From NCBI GenBank assembly GCA_032622095.1, contig CP136067.1:55219899-55283898 (forward strand): a DNA stretch of 64,000 nt, written 5' to 3'. The notes under the pieces were generated by a model that saw nothing but the letters and a program-made list of their open reading frames with translations, was not told the DNA's origin and made no database searches. Shown piece after piece: positions 57,360 to 64,000 of this stretch (the first letter of the stretch is position 1; every line of letters begins with the position of its first letter). The stretch comes from Siphonodentalium dalli. Its lineage: Eukaryota > Mollusca > Scaphopoda > Gadilida > Siphonodentaliidae. Position numbers and translations under genes: made by a program.

Positions 57360-58258
57360 ACCCCTGGTCAAGTGGTCCTTCTAATTTGCTATGATGATGA
57401 AGCCTATACTTTAAAATATCTCGACAATAGATAATTTCCTCAAGCCATCAGATAATGGCGCAGAGAAACCAAAACCATACAATTTACAATATCGGTCAAC
57501 ATTGTGAGAAGGAACAGCATACAAATTAATATATAATATTAGACGAGAAAACAACATGAGTTAGCTATGCGGATATGTTTCTGAGTTCTTTACATACATA
57601 TTGTATGAATCTACATAATTTACTGTTAATTGACATTTTAGTATTTGAAAGTAAAATTCTGAGTTTAGACATGCTCGGGTATTGTCGATATGATCGATGT
57701 ATCAGCCTGTCTCTTTGTCGAAATATGGGCAATGTAATATATAATGATATTCGTCTCCTAAACGGTCATTTTGGCACAATAAACAAATTCGGTTATTTAT
57801 AGCTGTGCCATTCTACCGACCGGTTTCAATGGGCAAATGGTGATTACTTGTTCTAAATCGGACTAGAGTTATTACACACGAATTATCGCACTTAGATATG
57901 TTTAGCTTTCTTTTTCAAATTCTTTTTTCAGAAGTTTGTACAAATTCCCTCTAGTTGATCTGTCTATATACGCATGCCACTCCTGGATATATTGGTCTTT
58001 TAACTTCCTGGTCATGGCTGTTTCTACTTTTTTTCATATCTATTTCGTGATTTCGATTTAGCTGCGCTGTTGCTTGTAAAACGACAGGAATTTCCATCAC
58101 ATATGTCTTGAATGAAACACTTAACGGCCTTTTCCTCGATTCATTCAGATTATCAAAACACTGCGAAAATGACAACTTTAGAACAGCATCAGTTTGTCCT
58201 ACCAGCATCACAACAGGACCCACCAACGTCATAGAAATTAGCAGGATCACTTGACCAG
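57360..58258. mobile_element. GGTCAAGTGGTCC-family TIR element, copy D, carrying a LINE
   Basis: Left end CCCCTGGTCAAGTGGTCCTT, right end ...GCAGGATCACTTGACCAGAGG. The inner right 100 bp match copy A (TCGATTCATTCAGATTATCA, GACAACTTTAG). The central 550 bp are LINE sequence absent from copy A, which accounts for the doubled length. Confidence 0.8.
57545..58110 (-). pseudogene. LINE ORF2 C-terminal remnant nested in copy D
   Basis: On the minus strand the order is KLKDQYIQEWHAYIDRS (about 58000), then after frame breaks VRFRTSNHHLPIETGR (about 57860), CLLC, and GDEYHYILHCPYFDKE (about 57740). These match the same cysteine-rich ORF2 end seen at 8725-9060 and 36000-36290. Stops and shifts make it dead. 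It sits inside a TIR element and is therefore younger than that element. Confidence 0.75.
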
Positions 58259-59052
58259 AGGTCTATACATGTTAAAACCAAATATGGTATATCGGTGAGG
58301 GTTGTCCATCGATTTTCAACTGCACCAATTTTGGTCATTATCACATTATCACCATATATATCGGGGGTCGGGGGGGGGGGGGGGGCAAAACATTTGCACG
58401 AGGGTATGCCGTTTTTTGCGTCTGTCATTTTCGGGGACCCACCACCTCCAAACCTGCAAAAAAATATTATTTTACTCGCAATTTGTTGACACCCAGACCA
58501 CAAATTTTGGTCTAAAACCGACATAAAAATATTATAATGATATCACTCATGTGATGACACATTATCTCCTTTAGTTTAAATGACAGTTTAACCTGTATCG
58601 GAAGCTGTTTTAATTGAATAAATGGTTGATACAGGCAAATATTAAGATTTTTTCAAATACTGACTGATAGGCAATTTTGTCTACCACATACGTACATTGG
58701 AGTTTCCAGGTCAGTGTGTGATGGCAGTATGCTATGTCTACATATGTGGTCACATTCCACATATTACGAATATAGAGGATATTTACCATGCAGGCTGCAA
58801 ATGGAAATATTAGTTTATAAATTGCTGTTATTTGCAAGCCTAAAAGTCATTGAGCAGGAATTCACACGATTTCATGATAATTTATAACTATTCCCTGATT
58901 AGTCTGTCAATCAGCCCATTATCTAGCATTATTTCATACCACTTTGGTTAGTCTACTGACGCAACTTCTATTATACTAAATGAAAAGCAGTCACTTTACC
59001 AGTCTTGGATACCTTAGGTGAGGGGGTGTTTATACATTAGCCGGCTAAGATC
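58259..59052. other. no gene recognised; 16-G run
   Basis: A run of 16 G lies at 58370-58385 next to AACTGCACCAATTTTGGTC, which resembles the edge text of the hAT interior. Nothing else. Confidence 0.45.
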
Positions 59053-60372
59053 CAGGGGCCTATTTCATGAAGCAAGGTCATAAGATTATCTTAAGATGGA
59101 CTTAATCTAAGATCTAAGGTGGATCTTATGATGTAACTTTTCCATTTCAAGAACGCGTTTCACAAAACAAGATTAAGTCCTACTTAAGTAGTAAGTTAAG
59201 TTCCCGCTAATTAAGACTGGTTATCGACAATTTTCTACAGTCCGGAACAAAAAAATGTGGGCTTGTACAATCTTTATGTACGGCATTGAGAGGTTATCGA
59301 GAAAGTGCCGAGTCCGAGTTGACATTATTGTGTGACAGGGATGCTGGATAACGGCTGGGGTGGAGGTGAGCGAATCAGCGCATGTATCTTAGTGTCTATA
59401 GTATAGTCAGTGGCCTTATATTCGCATATGGATCTTAGACTTGTATGAGTTCCACGATGTGAATTCGAACATGAGTACATCGCAGGGTCTTATAATGACG
59501 AGCTTTCCGTTTACTGACGAGTGGCGGTGTCAGAAATAAGACAATATAATTATATGGATCATTGTATGACTGCGACCATACATTCACAGCGAGTTAATCC
59601 ACTGAGAGCAATGATCAGACGGCGATTCTTTTTATGTGAGCCGACATAACTCGTGTATTATCGACTACCGCTCTCTACGTGAAGCAATAATCAAAAATAA
59701 ATCGGCGATGTCATCAGGACACACATAGGTCATTTTTCGATTCAAAGGGAAATGAAAAATATTTGTTAGAGTAACGTTTTTATTATTTTTATACTTTTTA
59801 TACTTTTTTTTATATATTTTATATATTTTATATTTATATATATTTATATATATATATTTTATATTATATATTTTATATTATATATTATATATATTTATAT
59901 ATATTTATATATATTTTATTTATATATATATTTATATATATATTTATATATGTATATTTATATATTTTTATATATTTTATATATATATATTTTATATATT
60001 TGTTTTTATATATTTTATATATTTTTATATATTTTTATACTTTTTAAAATTATTTTTATGCAGATGTATATCTATCGGTTGTTATACCATGCATATCTAT
60101 ATATCCCTAAATACCCTTTGTCGTCGTAGATCTCTCCGTAATTGCAAAATAACACAGGATGCCATACTTATGATCGATATACCACTTATCACGTGAATCT
60201 TAACTTTAAGATTATCTTATGACACCTCACAGCAGTCTTAAAGTTAAGACCAAAGTTAAGACCATTTTAATTTAAGACCTTGTACATGAAACGCACTTAT
60301 GACTGAAGTTTGAACTTATGACCATCTTAAGTCCCAACTATGTCATAAGTTGCTTTCATGAAACAGGGCCCT
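59053..60372. mobile_element. CAGGGCC-TIR element, left member of a composite
   Basis: It begins CAGGGGCCTATTTCATGAAG at 59053 and ends ...TTTCATGAAACAGGGCCC at about 60371. The end regions are rich in CTTAAG/CATAAGATTATCTTAAG words. The interior holds a 290-bp AT-only stretch (59762-60058). No transposase. The ends resemble hAT termini, but a target duplication was not found. Confidence 0.6.
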
Positions 60373-60548
60373 GGGCCCTGTTTCATGAAGGCAACTTATG
60401 ACATAGTTGGGACTTAAGATTGTCATAAGTTCAAACTTCAGTCATAAGTGCGTTTCATGTACAAGGTCTTAACTTAAAATGGTCTTAACTTTGGTCTTAA
60501 CTTTAAGACTGGTGTGAGGTGTCATAAGATAATCTTAAAGTTAAGACC
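60195..60548. repeat. 175-bp-arm palindrome at the composite junction
   Basis: Arms 60195-60371 and 60373-60548 are near-exact complements centred on CAGGGCCCTGGGCCCTG (60364-60380). This is two like ends joined head to head. Confidence 0.9.
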
Positions 60549-61232
60549 TACGTTGTGATCCGCAGTTGGTCCGAAATGTGGATGGGATCTAGTTCATGTA
60601 TATATTATTATAAACACATTTAACTGAATAACACCTTGCTAGCACGGAGGGGTGTTTCAGAAATGGTAGTAATTAATAACCAACTGGTAGGCTATAGCAG
60701 TGACGTGGCCAGTGGTTGCAAGATTGGCGGGGTGTCCTCTACTAACTGTAAACCGCCAAGATCGGACTATATAATTATACATTTCTAATTGCTGTAACAA
60801 AAAGAATATATTTACATAGAGTTGAACATCATTTGCGATTCAAATCACCCAATCGCACTGTAGACAATAATCATGTTGAGACAATTAGTCCGAACATTTT
60901 CACAGCGAGGATAATAGTGACTGATTTATACTCAGTTTTTTTTATAAATGCTTATGTCAGCTATTATTATTATTATTATTATTATTTACTTGCCTTTCTA
61001 TATTATTATGTTATAATTTGATTGTAAAAATGTATTGTATATGTACCCCGTATATATATCAACAAGATAATAATACATAATATGTGTTATTTTATTATTA
61101 TTATTATGTATATTATCATATTCTATTAACTATGAAAGAAAAATATATATAGCATGTATATAGTATACGGACCGCGCGGGCACACCGGGATCCGCGAAAG
61201 AACATATAATATCACTGTGAACTAGCCCATAT

Positions 61233-61314
61233 ACCCCTGGGAATTACTAAAATACCAATATAGACTATACCAGTGGTATAGTCTATATTGGTATTTAGTA
61301 ATTTTCCCCAGGGG
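61233..61314. repeat. 40-bp-stem hairpin
   Basis: CCCCTGGGAATTACTAAAAT and 20 more bases at 61233-61272 pair with 61274-61314 (...GGTATTTAGTAATTTTCCCC AGGGG). The loop is essentially absent. Confidence 0.9.
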
Positions 61315-61352
61315 CCTGTGAACCGGCCGTCTGTTCACGTGTTGTTAATTAT

Positions 61353-61664
61353 AAACGCTCTTTATTATAGAAGTCGTTGATTTGGTTTTTATTAAAACAT
61401 ATATGCAGAATGTCGTTCAACGTAACGTACTTTCGAAGTTCATACGCAGTTTGTTAATAATAACAGGCGTTTAGCACATTTGTCAACAGAACCAGAGCAA
61501 GTGGCACTAACATCATTTATATATGGCTTCTACAAGTATGTCTCAGATTGGAAATAAGTCTATTTGGAGCACGATATGAAGTCCTATTCACATTATATAG
61601 CAATATAAATAAAGAGCGTTTTGTGTTAATATTCCATGAATGTTGGCAATCAATAAAGAGCGTT
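61353..61664. repeat. AATAAAGAGCGTT words (one reverse, one pair)
   Basis: AACGCTCTTTATT at 61353-61365; AAATAAAGAGCGTT at 61607-61620; AATAAAGAGCGTT at 61652-61664. The last two are 44 bp apart. Confidence 0.7.
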
Positions 61665-62322
61665 TAGCTCAGTGCTTCCATTGTGGTGTATTGTATGTGT
61701 ATGCCGTCGTGGCGACATATTCGGTTTCCTGGTATTATAGATGCTTCAAAGACGTATAATGTATTATAACCTAATATCAGCATTGAAATGAGCGAACATA
61801 TGTCTCTCGTCGCCTTAATGGCATGTTATGTGTGAAGGTTCACATTCTGAGTTAGGATGTATAAGTCCCTTTAATAACTGAAATAATATATTTGAGCTCG
61901 AAACGTTTGTATAAAATAGGCATTGGAAGCATGCAGCTATGTGTGGATGGGGTCTGACGCGAAAACACAGTTAAAAAGCGCGCTCGTGCAGTTAAGTATG
62001 CACCAGTCATTATACTGATTATCGCCCTTGCATTAAAATATCATAATTATTCTTAGACACGCCCTAGTATCTGTCACCAGACACTGTACCTAGGCATATA
62101 ACACACAAACAGAACCAACATTTTCTGTGCATAGCTGTAATAAATTGTCGAGAGCCAGTCTAAAAACGCGCGAACTTAAATTACTACTTAAGTAGGACTT
62201 AATCTTGTTTTGTGAAACGCGTTCTTGAAACGGAAAAGTTACATCATAAGATCCACCTTAGATCTTAGATTAAGTCCATCTTAAGATAATCTTATGACAT
62301 TGCTTCATGAAACAGGCCCCTG

Positions 62323-62924
62323 TTCGCTTTAGCCGGTTAGCGTTAACAATAGAGTGTTTATACTTCGCCGGGTAAGAATTACATCTAGCCGGTTATGCAG
62401 CTATTTGGTTTTCATTTTCTGGATTAAATGATTCAATATAAGCAAATTGATGTCGTATAGATTCTAATTCGCTCTACATTTAAGTTAGATCTTGATCTGG
62501 TGTCATGCCGTCATGGATAATTGCATTTCAACAATTAACAAGCAGTTTTATTGTGTTAGCACTGATAGACCAGTCCGCTTTTCGCCTGTGTATATGGGTC
62601 AGTGTGTCAGTTTGATTGTCTCTAATCAGCTGTCCATCGGTTGTCACGAACCTTGATTATGAGCTATTATTATAATTACTAACTGATGAATGTACAAGTA
62701 CTCTGCACGTCCATGGTACATTTGTTGCGTATTCGGGGGAATTAAATGTGCGTGTCCATGTACATGTATGGTCATATATATGGAGGAAATGTGATGGCAC
62801 GTTCCAATGGATTCAAACGTAATGGACAATTAGTTCAATAATCTAAATCTGAGTGCGTCGTGGACATATATATACAGGGACGGGTCTAGAGGGCCTGATT
62901 TGGAGGCGAGTGACTGTTCATCTT
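62323..62924. other. no gene recognised
   Basis: The TAGCCGGTTA/GCCGGGTAAG word recurs at 62332, 62369 and 62385, and once at 59037 on the other side of the composite. Otherwise nothing. Confidence 0.4.
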
Positions 62925-63060
62925 TAGAATTTCCAACTGCACCAAATCTTGAATCTCATCAAGAACTTGAACCCCGATTTTATTCAGTTAAATTAGATAG
63001 CTGTTTGACTGACCACGGGAGCGAGACCAAGACATAATATTATCGGACCGACCATGGTTA
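62925..63060. repeat. segment related to the hAT interior
   Basis: AATTTCCAACTGCACCAAAT, GACCACGGGAGCGAGACCA and GGACCGACCATGGTTATG mirror the internal unit of the hAT element at 32679-33781. Confidence 0.55.
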
Positions 63061-63062
63061 TG

Positions 63063-63535
63063 TATGGAATCCTATTAGGGCCACTTGCTAATGGCGCTTT
63101 CGGCGCTTTCGGCGCGATGCGCCGAAAGCGACAAAAAGTGCGCCATTAGTAACGCGCCGAAAGCGCCAAAATATGCGCCGTTACGGCGCACTATTTGTCG
63201 CTTTCGGCGCACTTTTTGTCGCTTTCGGCGCTTTCGGCGCGCCGAAAGCGACAAAATGTGCGATATTAGCGCATGTTTCGGCGCGCCGAAAGCGACAAAA
63301 TGTGCGCCGTAACGGCGCACATTTTGTCGCTTTCGGCGCGTTACTAATGGCGCACTTTTTGTCGCTTTCGGCGCGTGCCGAAAGCGCCATTAGGCATACT
63401 ATTAGGTCCACTCCCTAATGGCGCGCGCCGGAAGCGACAAAAAGTGCGCCATTAGGCTATGTTTCGGCGCGCGCCGAAAGCGACAAAAAGTGCGCCGAAA
63501 GCGCCATTAGCAAGTGGCCCTAATAGGATTCCATA
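63063..63535. mobile_element. 473-bp foldback with CGCTTTCGGCGC palindrome cluster
   Basis: The arms are 44 bp and perfect: TATGGAATCCTATTAGGGCC at 63063 and the exact complement ending at 63535. The interior is built almost entirely from GCGCCGAAAGCGACAAAA and its complement, joined by GTGCGCCATTAG/GTGCGCCGTTAC. CGCTTTCG occurs seven times and CGAAAGCG seven times. GC content is far above the surroundings. The four overlapping frames (75-81 aa, repeating CAESDKKCAIS-like text) are by-products. No target duplication longer than a few bases is obvious. Confidence 0.9.
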
Positions 63536-63795
63536 GATAAACATTCAAGATATTTACGATATGAATTATGTTGTTTTCGTGGGGTGCCGGGCTAAGGAAA
63601 ATTTGCAGTTTTACGTAAATTTCCGACATTTCCCGAATGGCATAGCAACCCGAGTCCGGTCGACAATATTTATGATTTAAGTCATGATTATTGTTCAAAG
63701 AATATACCATGTAATGCCTTAACGCAATGAATAATGCTATGTTGGCTATATGAAAAGTTACATTTTGTAGTTTTAATTTAATTGCAATGACGTTT
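63536..63795. other. no feature recognised
   Basis: AT-rich sequence with nothing supportable. Confidence 0.4.
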
Positions 63796-63851
63796 CAAGA
63801 TGGCGGCCCCTCAAATTCAAAATGGCGGCGCCCCTAATTCAAGATGGCGGC
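63796..63851 (+). promoter_or_regulatory. three YY1-type AAGATGGCGGC sites
   Basis: CAAGATGGCGGC at 63796-63807, AAAATGGCGGC at 63819-63829 and CAAGATGGCGGC at 63840-63851 lie about 22 bp apart, with similar spacers (CCCTCAAATTC, GCCCCTAATTC). The core matches the YY1 consensus, which typically lies at or just downstream of transcription starts. Confidence 0.5.
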
Positions 63852-63878
63852 GCCCATGTTCGAAAGCGAAAACAATAT

Positions 63879-63913
63879 AAGGACGACCAGCGCATATGTT
63901 GCTGGTCGTCCTT
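63879..63913. repeat. 13-bp perfect hairpin
   Basis: AAGGACGACCAGC and GCTGGTCGTCCTT pair around GCATATGTT. The CGACCAGC/GCTGGTCRTCCT word also ends the 1.1-kb TIR element at 20575 and 21520. Confidence 0.85.
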
Positions 63914-63945
63914 AAAAAAAACTTTAACAGAGAATTTTTACTTAC

Positions 63946-64000
63946 CCCTAAAATTGGCCCTTTGCTTCTAGGCACAACTTTTTCGTGAAAATATCACGTG
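63946..64000 (-). other. possible exon end at the right edge
   Basis: On the minus strand, ...CCAATTTTAGG|GGTAAGTAAAA gives a near-perfect donor (GTAAGT, GT at 63945-63944). The preceding 54 bp have an open frame ending EKVVPRSKGPILG. With the YY1-type sites 100-150 bp downstream, this could be the first or an early exon of a gene lying right of the window. Evidence is a single splice signal. Confidence 0.25.

Larger units (their letters stand above)
60372..62322. mobile_element. CAGGGCC-TIR element, right member of a composite
   Basis: From the palindrome centre to ...TTCATGAAACAGGCCCCTG at 62322. The last 155 bp (62168-62322) are the reverse complement of 59053-59205 at high identity, so the outermost ends of the composite match each other better than the inner ones. 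Interior features: CAGTGACGTGGCCAG at 60698 (hAT-like), (TTA)n at 60961-60988, a 40-bp-stem hairpin at 61233-61314 and AATAAAGAGCGTT words at 61353-61664. Confidence 0.6.

Noticed and set aside
60698-60780. Second hAT element starting CAGTGACGTGGCCAG
   Set aside because: No matching right end or 8-bp duplication could be found, so it is mentioned only as a possible relic.
63075-63418. Four overlapping 75-81 aa frames with AESDKKCAIS-like repeats
   Set aside because: By-products of the CGCTTTCGGCGC word cluster, open on both strands simultaneously.
63879-63925. Hairpin followed by A-run as a bacterial-type terminator or histone stem-loop
   Set aside because: The A-run is on the wrong strand for a plus terminator, the stem is too long for a histone 3' element and the genome is eukaryotic.

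Overview
This looks like a window of animal nuclear DNA rather than bacterial or phage DNA. It is AT-rich and almost gene-free. It is packed with satellites, palindromic miniature transposons and decayed retrotransposons, and the one convincing host gene is split by a 7.7-kb intron with consensus splice signals. A lophotrochozoan, most likely a mollusc, is my best guess, because an NHL-repeat (TRIM2/3/71-type) reading frame, THAP and RecQ-like fragments, abundant hAT/Tc1/TTAA-type MITEs and a tRNA-Leu-primed Gypsy element occur together. That taxonomic call is inference only.

Host genes. One gene is supported on the + strand: an NHL beta-propeller protein with a small exon ending at 16428 and a large terminal exon at 24135-24934. 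The two exons join in phase through CAG|GTGAAT and TTTTTCATGCAG|GT. A CRE and an E-box lie just upstream of the small exon. Two further host-like pieces are broken: a THAP zinc-finger N-terminus (about 45596-45724) and a RecQ-like helicase exon with a frameshift and a damaged P-loop (53903-54091). A possible minus-strand exon with a perfect donor runs off the right edge.

Mobile elements. Four remnants of LINE-type ORF2 are present: 8725-9060 (+), 35505-36840 (-), 47951-49340 (-, with the reverse-transcriptase core) and about 57545-58110 (-). There is one tRNA-derived SINE (42600-42908, -). A gutted Gypsy LTR element keeps its tRNA-Leu primer-binding site, integrase tail, polypurine tract and LTR start. 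Non-autonomous DNA transposons dominate: a complete hAT element with an 8-bp target duplication (32679-33781), several TTAA-flanked elements, three tandem Tc1/mariner-like foldback MITEs (39.3-39.75 kb), a 'GGTCAAGTGGTCC' TIR family in four places, and a composite TIR structure at 59.05-62.3 kb.

Layout. 0-5 kb: satellites and dispersed repeats. 5-16 kb: inverted-repeat elements, a LINE tail and a 966-bp foldback. 16-25 kb: the NHL gene, whose intron is full of MITEs. 25-42 kb: MITEs, a complete hAT element, a LINE and tandem foldbacks. 42-47 kb: a SINE, a 164-bp satellite, a THAP scrap and a cluster of the word AATAAAGAGCGTT. 47-49 kb: the reverse-transcriptase remnant. 50-52 kb: a 145-bp satellite that flips orientation. 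53-56 kb: a foldback-type transposon whose arms are 21-bp tandem repeats and whose centre holds the helicase exon and the Gypsy remnant. 56-64 kb: nested TIR elements, a remarkable 473-bp CGCTTTCGGCGC foldback and a triple YY1-like site.

The strongest candidates for something undescribed are the 53.0-56.3 kb satellite-armed foldback carrying gene pieces, the 63.06-63.54 kb element with seven sense and seven antisense copies of one octamer, and the paired AATAAAGAGCGTT word scattered over at least seven loci.
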